The notes under the pieces are model-generated. The model searched no databases. It worked only from the letters and a program-made list of their open reading frames with translations, and had not been told where the DNA came from. Both the position numbers and the translations under genes were made by a program. From the NCBI GenBank assembly GCA_003164475.1, contig PLTL01000017.1, positions 1-10,736 on the forward strand: 10,736 nucleotides of DNA, in the 5' to 3' direction. This stretch comes from Candidatus Dormiibacterota bacterium. Lineage in GTDB: Bacteria; Chloroflexota; Dormibacteria; UBA8260; Bog-877. Positions 1-6,302 of this stretch are shown piece by piece; positions within the stretch are counted from its first letter, which is position 1, and each line of letters starts with the position of its first letter.

Positions 1-706
1 CCTGGGTTATCACCGAAACCTGGACCCCGATGTGGGTGGCTTCGGCGACCACCGGACCCGAGAGCGCGAGCACCAGGGCCGCGGGCAGGAGGGTGATGAG
101 CGGAGCCAGCAGAGCCCGGAAGGCGACCAGAAGGAGAGCGATGATGAACACCACCGAGAAGAGCTGGGTCAGGTTCTGGGAGCGCTTCGATGACTGCTGG
201 CTATCGATGATCGTGGGCAGTTCACCGGTCAGGTAGAAGCTGAGTCCCGGCACGCTGGCAGCCTTGAAGTCCGAGCGGATCAAGTTCACCAGATGGGGGC
301 CGCCGCCACCTCCGAACGCCGGTACCCCCGCCTCGATGAGTGCCTGACGTGCCTGGCCGTTCGGCGAGGTTCCCAGGTCGCGGACCAACCGCACCCGGGG
401 CAGGGCCCGCAGCTTGGTCTCGAAGGCGGTGATCGCCTGCTGGTCGGCCTGGGTCAGGGGCCCAGCGGAGGTGGACGCGACCAGAGTCGCCGCCGCCAGC
501 TTGGAGTTCTGGAAGGGGCCGGCAAGCTGGGCCGCCTTCGTACTCGGGGCGGTGGCGGGCAGAAAGGCAGAGTTGGTGTCCTTGGTGACCGAGGCCAGGG
601 ATGGCAGCAGGTGGACGCAGATCACCGCCACCACCAGCCAGGCCACGACCACCGGGCCCCGGAAGCGGACCGCGAAGCGGCCGAGGCCGCTAAACAGCCC
701 TGTCAC
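1..706 (-). CDS. MMPL/RND-family membrane transporter, N-terminal part (runs off left edge)
   Basis: Open reading frame without a stop from a GTG start at 706 to the window edge, giving the first 235 residues. Seen: a short cytoplasmic start, a hydrophobic helix at about residues 17-36, a polar extracytoplasmic region at about 37-178 that includes SAFLPATAPSTKAAQL and a Gly-rich turn at 132-136, then two closely spaced hydrophobic helices at about 180-198 and 200-223. This helix, large loop, helix-pair order is that of the first half of MMPL proteins (RND superfamily), proton-driven exporters of lipids, glycolipids or drugs, usually 700 residues or more. The start is supported by GGAGG at 711-715, 4 bases upstream, and by a 17-base overlap with the end of the MarR gene, indicating translational coupling. 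The substrate cannot be told. Known context: MarR-MMPL pairs are often inducible efflux operons. Confidence 0.9.
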   Translation of the reverse strand, partial: MTGLFSGLGRFAVRFRGPVVVAWLVVAVICVHLLPSLASVTKDTNSAFLPATAPSTKAAQLAGPFQNSKLAAATLVASTSAGPLTQADQQAITAFETKLRALPRVRLVRDLGTSPNGQARQALIEAGVPAFGGGGGPHLVNLIRSDFKAASVPGLSFYLTGELPTIIDSQQSSKRSQNLTQLFSVVFIIALLLVAFRALLAPLITLLPAALVLALSGPVVAEATHIGVQVSVITQ

Positions 707-1250
707 CGGACCTCCAGCCAGGTGGGGTGGCGCGCGCCGGCGCCGATTCGGCCTGGGCCAGTTTTTCCAGGAGGTGGACCAGGGTCGCCAGTTCCTCGTC
801 GTCATAGGTTTCGGTCAGAACCCCGATGCTGGCCACGTTCAGGCGTCGGACCTGCGCCAGGAGCGCCTGGGCTCGCGCTGTCAGGGCCACCTCGACGCTG
901 CGCCGGTCGAGCGGGTCGTGCTGGCGTTCGGCTAGGCCGTGCGCCACCAGCCGGTCGACGACCTCAGTCGCACTGCTACGGGTGATGCCATGAAGCTCCG
1001 CCATTTCGTGCATGGCAAGGGGGCCCTGAGTGGCGAGGAGCCGGAGCACCTCGAGTTGGCGGAGCGTTGTGTTTCCCATCACGTCGTACAGGCTTGCCTT
1101 GAGTTCGCGAAGGTGAGTGGGCATCGCGGCTTCAAACCGCCGCTGCACCTGCGGCTGGAGGTCCACCAGGCGGGCGATCAAGGTCGATCGTGGGCCCAGC
1201 TCGCCAGGGGACGTGCCATGCGTCTGGTTTGAGTTCGGGCCCCGTATCAT
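690..1250 (-). CDS. MarR-family transcriptional regulator
   Basis: A 186-residue protein if started at the ATG at 1250. It carries a winged helix-turn-helix at about residues 63-132: LRQLEVLRLLA, then the recognition region ITRSSATEVVDRLVAHGLAER (split here as ITRSSATEVVD and RLVAHGLAER), then the wing with DPLDRRSVEVALT, the DxRDRR-type signature of MarR proteins. The flanking helices at about 25-60 and 138-167 would form the dimer interface. MarR proteins bind palindromes as dimers and are typically released by small aromatic or lipophilic ligands. The gene overlaps the MMPL transporter by 17 bases, so it most likely controls that transporter and itself. The frame stays open upstream to 1433, but that extension is Pro/Arg-rich and unlike the family. 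No Shine-Dalgarno is visible before 1250; translation may be near-leaderless from the -10-like box 11 bases upstream. A shorter start (TTG at residue 24 or ATG at residue 43) is possible. Confidence 0.88.
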   Translation of the reverse strand: MIRGPNSNQTHGTSPGELGPRSTLIARLVDLQPQVQRRFEAAMPTHLRELKASLYDVMGNTTLRQLEVLRLLATQGPLAMHEMAELHGITRSSATEVVDRLVAHGLAERQHDPLDRRSVEVALTARAQALLAQVRRLNVASIGVLTETYDDEELATLVHLLEKLAQAESAPARATPPGWRSGDRAV

Positions 1251-1253
1251 ATG

Positions 1254-1269
1254 CGTACGTAATAGTACG
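1254..1269 (-). promoter_or_regulatory. Probable MarR operator overlapping the -10 box of the marR-MMPL operon
   Basis: Seen: inverted repeat CGTAC-N6-GTACG, 16 bases, starting 3 bases upstream of the chosen MarR start. Read on the minus strand it contains TACTAT (plus 1262-1267), a good -10 hexamer, 11 bases before the ATG. The surrounding AT-rich patch (about 1246-1270) stands out in this GC-rich window. Inference: a MarR dimer bound here would block the operon's own promoter. No convincing -35 box is seen. Confidence 0.45.
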
Positions 1270-1747
1270 GTACCCGAACCCTCCCGCGAGTTGGTCAAAG
1301 AGTCGGCGGTGGCTGCCGTGGTCGGGATCAGCTCGGGCGCTCGGTCTGGACCGGGGGCGGGACTCCCCAAGCAGCCCCGGCCACGGGGTGATCGGGCTGC
1401 TCCAGGTCGGGAGGGCTGGCCGTGGGGGAACACCGGGACCAGGAGGGGGGTTTCCAGGTGTCATCACCCTGCGGCCGGGCTTGGAGCGGGTGAAGGATCG
1501 ACCGGTGGCTTGATGGCGCTGCCGTGAATCCGGTCAGCGGGCCAGGATCTGGACCGGACCTCTTCGGAAGCCGGGATCCCTGGCTCAAGCCCGGCCATTG
1601 CGGCCGAGATGCCACGGGGGGGTGCCGCTCCCACCTCTACACGGCTAGCGGTGGTGGGATGGGGCTCCACAGCTCCTGACATCTGACGGGGTGAGGTTGG
1701 CCGCCCTGTTCCGACCTGGAACCGGTCGGGCCAGCCGATCGGCCCCG
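1270..1747. other. Divergent intergenic region without a convincing gene
   Basis: About 480 bases between the marR promoter and the tag promoter. Short frames exist on both strands, but they are Pro/Gly/Arg-rich, have no third-position G/C bias and resemble no family. It must hold the tag promoter at its right end; a weak stem (CCCACC and GGTGGG) lies near 1630-1660. Nothing else is recognised. Confidence 0.5.
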
Positions 1748-1753
1748 TACGCT
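1748..1753 (+). promoter_or_regulatory. Candidate leaderless -10 box of tag
   Basis: TACGCT fits TANNNT and is followed by 7 bases (GCCCGGC) and then the tag ATG at 1761, so a transcript would start at or next to the start codon. No Shine-Dalgarno precedes the ATG, consistent with a leaderless message. No clear -35 hexamer is visible. The same layout recurs before the peroxiredoxin and the GT4 gene. Confidence 0.45.
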
Positions 1754-1760
1754 GCCCGGC

Positions 1761-2435
1761 ATGTTGCCGTCTCAGGAGTTGGGCGAGGATCGGACCGGTC
1801 GCCTCCGTTGCCCATGGGCGTCCGGGCCTTGGCTCACGCCCTACCACGACCTCGAGTGGGGGGTTCCCGTCCGGGACGACCGGGGCCACTTTGAGTTGCT
1901 CACCCTGGAGGGGGCCCAATCCGGTCTCAGCTGGGTCACCGTTCTAAAGCGCCGGAGCTGTTATCAGCGCGCTTTCGCCGGGTTCGATCCCGCAGCCGTG
2001 GCCAGCTTCGACCAGCGCAGGGTCGAGGAGCTGCTAGCCGACCCGGGAATCGTGCGCCACCGCCAGAAGATCGAGGCGACGGTGACCAATGCGGCGGCCG
2101 TGCTCCGGGTCCAGGAGGAGCGCGGCAGTTTCGACAGTTTCATCTGGTCGTTCGTCGACGGGCAGCCGCTGGTCAACAGCTGGAAAGTAGCGAGCGAGGT
2201 ACCGGCTGCGACCGCGCTCTCGACGGCGGTGAGCGCGGAGCTGCGGCGGCGCGGGTTCCTTTTCCTAGGCCCGACCACCTGCTACGCCTACCTCCAAGCC
2301 GCCGGCCTGATCATGGACCACTTGGTGGGGTGCTTCCGGTACGCGGAGCTGAAGTCGGACGGCGCTGGCCCAGTGACACGCCCTCGCGGTAGCTTGCGGT
2401 GTGCTTGCCGGTATGTGGCCGCTGGGGGCCGGTGA
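1761..2435 (+). CDS. tag: DNA-3-methyladenine glycosylase I (Tag)
   Basis: A 224-residue protein closely matching Tag, the cytosolic base-excision repair enzyme that removes N3-methyladenine from alkylated DNA. Seen: RCPW with the first zinc ligand C17, PYHDLEWGVP with H29, the helix LEGAQSGLSWVTVLKRR with the base-recognition glutamate E50 and W58, then GIVRHRQKIEATVTNA of the HhH-like core, FIWSFVDGQP, RRGFLFLGPTTCYAYLQA and DHLVGC carrying the last zinc ligands H187 and C191. These correspond to C4, H17, E38, H175 and C179 of the Escherichia coli enzyme. Tag proteins are usually about 190 residues. This one has a short N-terminal extension and an unrelated tail of about 25 residues after the zinc site, ending in a 12-base palindrome that contains the stop codon. 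The start follows the leaderless -10 box. It stands alone, upstream of the peroxiredoxin. Confidence 0.95.
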   Translation: MLPSQELGEDRTGRLRCPWASGPWLTPYHDLEWGVPVRDDRGHFELLTLEGAQSGLSWVTVLKRRSCYQRAFAGFDPAAVASFDQRRVEELLADPGIVRHRQKIEATVTNAAAVLRVQEERGSFDSFIWSFVDGQPLVNSWKVASEVPAATALSTAVSAELRRRGFLFLGPTTCYAYLQAAGLIMDHLVGCFRYAELKSDGAGPVTRPRGSLRCACRYVAAGGR

Positions 2436-2442
2436 GCTCACC
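2431..2442. repeat. 12-base perfect palindrome over the tag stop codon
   Basis: GGTGAGCTCACC is self-complementary and contains the TGA stop of tag (2433-2435). It has no loop and no T-run, so it is a poor intrinsic terminator; it could be a protein-binding site or chance. Confidence 0.3.
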
Positions 2443-2849
2443 CTCCACTGGGGCCACGAACGGGCCCGCCTTGCGGCTGAACTGCGGACAGGCCCGGTGC
2501 CCGCGGCAACAGCAGCTGACGATGCGCGCGTCGCCGGTGCGGGGAGGACACTCCCGCTTGCTGAGCCCGACCTGGGTGCGGCGCCCATCAAGTAGACCCT
2601 GGCAGTGGACCACCGGGGCAGACGAGAACGTCCTGGTCGGGGCCTGGCCGATGAAGGCCACCGGCTGATCGCTCCCGGCGGCGGCTCGGTGCCGGCCGGT
2701 TTTCGTTCCTCGGTCCCGAGAGCGGATCGGGACGCCTTACCCCCGGGTGCCAGACCACGGCGCTCAGGGACCTGAGCTCGATCTCCGTGCAGCCGCTCAC
2801 CGGCGGCTGATCCCTGGCCGGCCACCGAAGTGGACGGCGGGAGTGGCGC
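2443..2849. other. Intergenic region between tag and the peroxiredoxin, no convincing gene
   Basis: About 400 bases. A 64-codon frame from GTG 2401 to 2595 (plus) is the best candidate, but its third-position G/C (roughly three quarters by eye) is below that of the neighbouring genes, it has no ribosome site, and it resembles no family. A long minus-strand frame across this stretch mostly mirrors tag and the peroxiredoxin. No terminator with a T-run is visible. Confidence 0.45.
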
Positions 2850-2855
2850 TACAGT
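2850..2855 (+). promoter_or_regulatory. Candidate leaderless -10 box of the peroxiredoxin gene
   Basis: TACAGT (TANNNT) is followed by 7 bases (GGACACC) and the ATG at 2863, the same geometry as before tag. This favours the ATG over the upstream in-frame GTGs at 2830 and 2854, which also lack a well-spaced Shine-Dalgarno. Confidence 0.45.
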
Positions 2856-2862
2856 GGACACC

Positions 2863-3321
2863 ATGGAGGTAGGGGACCTGGTCAGTGACTTCCAGCTTCC
2901 GGACGAGTCCGGGACGCCCCGGCGGCTCTCGGAGTTCCTCGCCGCGGGGCCGGTCATACTCTACTTCTACCCTGCAGCCATGAGCGCGGGCTGCACCGCG
3001 GAGAGCTGCCACTTCCGCGACCTGGCCGGAGAGTTCGCGGCCCTGGGCGCCCAGAGGCTCGGGATCAGCGCCGACGCCGTGACCAAGCAGCACCAGTTTG
3101 CCGAGCGCCACTCCCTGGGCTTTCCGCTCCTGTCCGACGAAGGCGGGGCGGTGGCCCGGCAGTTCGGGGTGAAGCGCCGGTTCGGTCCCATTCCGGTGAA
3201 GAGGTGGACGTTCGTGCTTGACACAGATGCACGGGTGCTCGAGGTGATCAAGAGCGAGACCAGCATGACCCGCCACGCCGACCGGGCCCTCGAGGTGCTC
3301 AGCAAGCGCGCACTGCGCTGA
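2863..3321 (+). CDS. bcp: Peroxiredoxin, PrxQ/BCP type
   Basis: A 152-residue thiol peroxidase of the AhpC/TSA superfamily, BCP/PrxQ branch, usually 150-160 residues and cytosolic; it reduces hydrogen peroxide and organic peroxides. Numbered from the ATG at 2863: thioredoxin-fold start VGDLVSDFQLPDESG, then YFYPAAMSAGCTAESCHFRD at about 34-53. This holds the active-site pattern P-x3-S-x2-C with peroxidatic C44 and the resolving C49 five residues later, the spacing that defines the PrxQ branch. Serine replaces the commoner threonine, an accepted variant. Further on are LGISADAVTKQHQFAE, FPLLSDEGGAVARQFGV and KRWTFVLDTD, whose arginine should be the conserved active-site one. The protein looks complete. 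It is reduced in turn by thioredoxin or another thiol system; mycothiol is possible here but not shown. The gene converges on the LmbE gene, 84 bases away. Confidence 0.93.
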   Translation: MEVGDLVSDFQLPDESGTPRRLSEFLAAGPVILYFYPAAMSAGCTAESCHFRDLAGEFAALGAQRLGISADAVTKQHQFAERHSLGFPLLSDEGGAVARQFGVKRRFGPIPVKRWTFVLDTDARVLEVIKSETSMTRHADRALEVLSKRALR

Positions 3322-3337
3322 GCCCGGGCTCGGGGAA

Positions 3338-3392
3338 ACCGACCCGCTCGTCGAGCCCTGCCGGGGGCGAAGCTGGCCCCACGCGGGTCGGT
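3338..3392. terminator. Long stem-loop between convergent genes, probable bidirectional terminator
   Basis: Perfect 10-base inverted repeat ACCGACCCGC (3338-3347) and GCGGGTCGGT (3383-3392). An inner GGGGC-N8-GCCCC stem (3363-3367 and 3376-3380) lies in the loop. It starts 17 bases after the peroxiredoxin stop and ends 14 bases past the LmbE stop, the expected site for a shared terminator. No T-run follows on either strand, as is common for terminators of GC-rich bacteria. Confidence 0.55.
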
Positions 3393-3405
3393 GATCCGGA
3401 ACCCT

Positions 3406-4248
3406 TCAGCCCGGACGCAGGCCTGCGAAGAGATCGTCCTCAGGCACAGGGGAACCGGTGCGATCAATCGCTCGGATGTAGTACTCCTGCCCCAGCACGA
3501 GGGGAGCCACCTGGTCAGGAAGCCCGGCGAAGAAAGCGTTGTCCATCTGGCTCGCGTGGGCCCGGATCGCCGCCAGCTTGGCGGGCACGTCCAGAAGGAC
3601 ATCGATGACTGTGGTGATTAGCTCGTCGGGTACCCCAAAGGGTGGGTTGTCCGGATCGAACTCGATCTCCCCGAGATCCCAAGGATCGATCCCGGCCTGC
3701 TTCATCTGAGTGAGCACCCGGCGGGCTAGGGACTTGGGGAAGACCGTGTAGTAGAGCTTGCTGGGAATCCCGGTCCTGATCGTGGCGCCTTGGGCGACCT
3801 GGTGGGTCCGGATGTGATCGGGGTGCCCGTACCCTCCGTCTTGGTCATAGGTGACGACCACCTGGGGACGGTAGCGTTCGATCAACTCAGCGAGTCGACC
3901 CACCTCCTGCTCGAGGTCCGAGCCGGCGAAGGACCCTTCCGCGGCGGACCTGTCCCAATCCGCCATCCCCGAGTCCCGGTAGCCCAGCAGTTCAAGATGC
4001 TCCACTCCAAGTTCCCGGCAAGCCCTCTCCAGTTCCGCTCTGCGCACCACCCGCACCGACCCGGGATCATGACCTGGTTGGTCCGGTTTGAGTCCCCCCG
4101 GGCCATCCCCGAGCTCTCCACCGGTGCATGTGACCAGGACGGTTCTGATCCCCTCCGCGGCATACTTGTGGAGGATGCCTCCGGTCGAGGCGGCCTCATC
4201 GTCGGGGTGGGCGTGGACTGCCATCAGGGTCAGGGGATCCTCTGCCAT
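3406..4248 (-). CDS. LmbE/PIG-L family zinc deacetylase (MshB/Mca-like)
   Basis: A 280-residue protein of the GlcNAc-PI de-N-acetylase (LmbE) fold, which hydrolyses N-acyl groups of amino-sugar substrates. Seen: MAVHAHPDDE with zinc ligands H14 and D17 and the general base D16; TCTGGELGD; YRDSGMADWD; TYDQDGGYGHPDHIRTHQ with H142 and the third zinc ligand H145; AIRAHASQ and a C-terminal DLFAGL. The order, spacing and ends match MshB (deacetylates GlcNAc-inositol in mycothiol synthesis) and the related conjugate amidase Mca; the start resembles Mca, the GYGHPDH motif and C-terminus are more MshB-like. It is slightly shorter than MshB (about 300). The start is supported by GAGGGAG at 4258-4264, 9 bases upstream. 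A divergent glycosyltransferase leaves open a role on another glycan. Family confidence is high, exact substrate uncertain. Confidence 0.92.
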   Translation of the reverse strand: MAEDPLTLMAVHAHPDDEAASTGGILHKYAAEGIRTVLVTCTGGELGDGPGGLKPDQPGHDPGSVRVVRRAELERACRELGVEHLELLGYRDSGMADWDRSAAEGSFAGSDLEQEVGRLAELIERYRPQVVVTYDQDGGYGHPDHIRTHQVAQGATIRTGIPSKLYYTVFPKSLARRVLTQMKQAGIDPWDLGEIEFDPDNPPFGVPDELITTVIDVLLDVPAKLAAIRAHASQMDNAFFAGLPDQVAPLVLGQEYYIRAIDRTGSPVPEDDLFAGLRPG

Positions 4249-4282
4249 CCCCGCAGTCTCCCTCAGAAGGGCCGGGCAGCAC

Positions 4283-4296
4283 CGAGTTCGAACTCG
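4283..4296. promoter_or_regulatory. 14-base perfect palindrome upstream of the LmbE gene, possible operator
   Basis: CGAGTTCGAACTCG is perfectly self-complementary and centred about 41 bases before the LmbE start. It lacks the 4-base spacer of the actinobacterial LexA box. A second, 13-base palindrome, CCCGAC-G-GTCGGG, lies at 4323-4335. Either could bind a regulator dimer; neither is assigned. Confidence 0.35.
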
Positions 4297-4335
4297 ACCT
4301 GGCGGTTACCGACAGGCGCCGGCCCGACGGTCGGG

Positions 4336-4618
4336 TTTGTGCTTGACCATTGACGCTCAGGTTGGGCCGCGGTGGGGGAGGTCATGGGTTGTCTGGGGGT
4401 CCTCCGATGACGCCCGGTACACCGCTTGCGGCTGGGCCACCTCAAAGGCGCCGCCTGGCCCATACGGTCCGAATCCAAACTCGCCAGCAGCTCAGCTCGG
4501 GGCGGCGGCTCTCTGTCAGCTCTTTGCGCTGCGACCCGATCAGGGGAGCAGGACCCGAGCCTGTGATCGAACTGAGCGCTCCGTGGGGACCGCAGTTCGT
4601 CGTGGCGAAGGGTTTTGG
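4336..4618. other. Rest of the divergent LmbE-GT4 intergenic region, no gene seen
   Basis: The whole divergent gap is 382 bases (4249-4630). Frames crossing it are low-complexity Pro/Gly/Arg/Ser-rich shadows with no coding bias. It should hold the promoters of both flanking genes; only the GT4 -10 box can be proposed with some support. No tRNA or riboswitch-like structure is recognised. Confidence 0.45.
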
Positions 4619-4624
4619 TAGGCT
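4619..4624 (+). promoter_or_regulatory. Candidate leaderless -10 box of the GT4 gene
   Basis: TAGGCT (TANNNT) is followed by 6 bases (CCTCCG) and the GTG start at 4631. No Shine-Dalgarno precedes the start. The layout matches the tag and peroxiredoxin genes. The hexamer 17 bases upstream (TTCGTC) is a poor -35. Confidence 0.42.
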
Positions 4625-4630
4625 CCTCCG

Positions 4631-6004
4631 GTGCCGCGGATCCTGATCGTCGCGACCGACGTCGTGGCCACGCGGATGGCCGGACCTGGCATTCGTTGCT
4701 TTGAACTGGCCAGACAGCTCCAACAGGCTGGCCACCAGGTAACGCTGACGGCGGGTGGAAGGGCCGACTTTGAGACGCCGGCCATGGTGTTGGTCCCTCA
4801 GCCGACCCCGGTCCAGATGGATGCCCTCGCCAGACGGCAAGATGCGATCCTGGTGCAGGGGTTCGCGTTGCGGGCCTTCCCATCGCTCCGGACTGTGAAT
4901 GTGCCGCTGATCGTGGACCTCTACGATCCCTTCCCATTGTCGCTGCTCGAGCAGGAGAAGCACCGGCCTGATCGAGAGCGTCAGGCGCACAGTCTGGAGG
5001 TCCAGGGGATCCTGGATGAAATGCTTTCGTGTGGTGACTTCTTCCTCTGTGCCAGCGAGAGGCAGCGTGACCTCTGGATCGGCGCTCTGGTGGCGGCCGG
5101 GCGGGTGAATCCCCGCACCTGGTCGGCCGATGACTCGTTGCGCCATCTGATTGACGTGGTTCCCTTCGGCCTACCTGACGTGCCCCCTCAGGCCAGCGGG
5201 AAAAGGCCCCCAGGGTTCCCTGGGGGAGTGTCGGCGGGCGACTTGGTCGTGATTTGGGGAGGCGGAATCTACAACTGGTTCGATCCGCTCACTCTGATCC
5301 GAGCTGTCTCCGAGATCGCTCCCCGGCAACCGCGCCTGAAGCTGGTCTTCATGTCCACCGATCATCCGAATCCGGGAGTCCCCGCCCAGATGTGGATGCC
5401 TCAGCGTGCACGGCAACTGGCCGTCGACCTGGGCCTTGAGGGGCGGCAGGTGTTCTTCAACCAGGAGTGGGTTCCCTACCAGCGCCGCGCCGACTGGCTG
5501 ATGGCTGCGGACTGCGGTGTCTCCACCCATTTCAATCACGCCGAGACCCGCTACTCATTCAGGACCCGGATTCTGGACTACCTCTGGGCTGGCCTGCCGA
5601 TCATTGCCACAGAGGGGGACGTTCTGGCCGATCTGGTCCACGCGAGAAGGCTGGGCTGGACAGTACCGGCGGAGGAGGTCGACCCGCTGGCTCAAGCCCT
5701 GGAGGAGATGGTCACCGGGGAAGCGGAGCGCCAGTCCACGAGTGACCGGGTGCGGGCCACCGCCGCCGAGATGACCTGGGGCCGCGCCGCTCAGCCCTTA
5801 CTGCGGTTCTGCGGGGAGCTCCAGCTGGCCGCGGACAGTCCCCGGGACCGCCTCCGGCGAACCGGTCCGCCGTCTGCCACCCGTCTCCGGGTGCAGCGCC
5901 CTGAGCGGCTGGTCCGGGCGGGTCTGGCAAGCGTGCAACAGCAAGGACTGGCGGCGACGAGCCGCCGGGTCAGGGACTGGTGGCGACGACGCCGGATGCC
6001 CTAG
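4631..6004 (+). CDS. Glycosyltransferase family 4 (GT-B fold)
   Basis: A 457-residue retaining-type glycosyltransferase that should transfer sugar from a nucleotide donor to a glycan or lipid acceptor at the cytoplasmic membrane face. Seen: N-terminal Rossmann half beginning MPRILIVATDVVATRMAGPG with the acceptor-side Gly-rich loop, IVDLYDPF at 94-101, and the start of the C-terminal half at VVIWGGGIYNWFDPLTLI (206-223). The donor-site region is STHFNHAETRYSFRT followed by RILDYLWAGLPIIATEGD (298-330). The usual E-x7-E of GT4 is degenerate here: D316 fills the second position and Y308 the first. The last 40 residues are basic, ending WWRRRRMP, a tail seen on membrane-associated actinobacterial glycosyltransferases. 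GTG start chosen from family length and the -10 box. It is divergent from the LmbE gene and converges on GT2-A. It lacks the MshA N-terminus, so a mycothiol role is unlikely. Sugar and acceptor unknown. Confidence 0.9.
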   Translation: MPRILIVATDVVATRMAGPGIRCFELARQLQQAGHQVTLTAGGRADFETPAMVLVPQPTPVQMDALARRQDAILVQGFALRAFPSLRTVNVPLIVDLYDPFPLSLLEQEKHRPDRERQAHSLEVQGILDEMLSCGDFFLCASERQRDLWIGALVAAGRVNPRTWSADDSLRHLIDVVPFGLPDVPPQASGKRPPGFPGGVSAGDLVVIWGGGIYNWFDPLTLIRAVSEIAPRQPRLKLVFMSTDHPNPGVPAQMWMPQRARQLAVDLGLEGRQVFFNQEWVPYQRRADWLMAADCGVSTHFNHAETRYSFRTRILDYLWAGLPIIATEGDVLADLVHARRLGWTVPAEEVDPLAQALEEMVTGEAERQSTSDRVRATAAEMTWGRAAQPLLRFCGELQLAADSPRDRLRRTGPPSATRLRVQRPERLVRAGLASVQQQGLAATSRRVRDWWRRRRMP

Positions 6005-6263
6005 TCAGGCCGGCACGGGCGCGGTGGTGCTGCACGCCACGGGTGGCCCGGTTCGCGACGCCTGGGAGCCAGCGCGCTCTGAGATGCACGCCACTCTTCG
6101 GCCAGGATCCCACGCGTGGACCGGCGGCTTGATCTCGATCGACGCACCGGAGTCGGTCCAGCCCATCACCGGCCGGGCTGCACGGCACACAGCGGCGGCC
6201 CGGTCCGCGGCCGGTGCCCTTGTCCCAAGTGGTACTCAGGTGGGCACGGCGTCTGAGCTCTTC

Positions 6264-6296
6264 CGAGACTTCTCGATCGCCCGGCGACTGGGCGAT
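6264..6296 (-). terminator. Two adjacent stem-loops just after the GT2-A stop, candidate terminator
   Basis: ATCGCCC (6276-6282) and GGGCGAT (6290-6296) form a perfect 7-base stem with a 7-base loop, starting 7 bases past the stop of GT2-A on the minus strand. CGAGA-CT-TCTCG (6264-6275) follows at once. No T-run is present. The remaining 260 bases between the convergent GT4 and GT2-A genes hold no recognisable gene. Confidence 0.4.
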
Positions 6297-6302
6297 GGCT
6301 CC

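Noticed and set aside
293..985. Plus-strand frames of 230 and 173 codons
   Set aside because: They lie antisense to the MMPL and MarR genes, which have clear motifs; their composition is Gly/Arg/Pro-rich and matches no family.
1718..1750. ECF-sigma promoter (GGAACC with CGTAC) before tag
   Set aside because: The spacing is 22 bases, too long for the usual 16-17.
2401..2595. Plus-strand frame of 64 codons from a GTG
   Set aside because: It overlaps the end of tag, has no ribosome site or leaderless -10 at the right distance, and weak third-position bias. Left as unsupported.
2265..2957. Minus-strand frame of 230 codons
   Set aside because: It is antisense to the ends of tag and the peroxiredoxin and is Ser/Arg/Pro-rich without motifs, a typical shadow in GC-rich DNA.
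4283..4296. LexA (SOS) box at the GTTCGAAC core
   Set aside because: The actinobacterial LexA box needs GAAC and GTTC separated by about 4 bases; here the half-sites are fused and in the opposite order.
4323..4345. Plus-strand intrinsic terminator (CCCGAC-G-GTCGGG then TTTGTGCTT)
   Set aside because: No plus-strand gene ends just upstream, and the stem has almost no loop.
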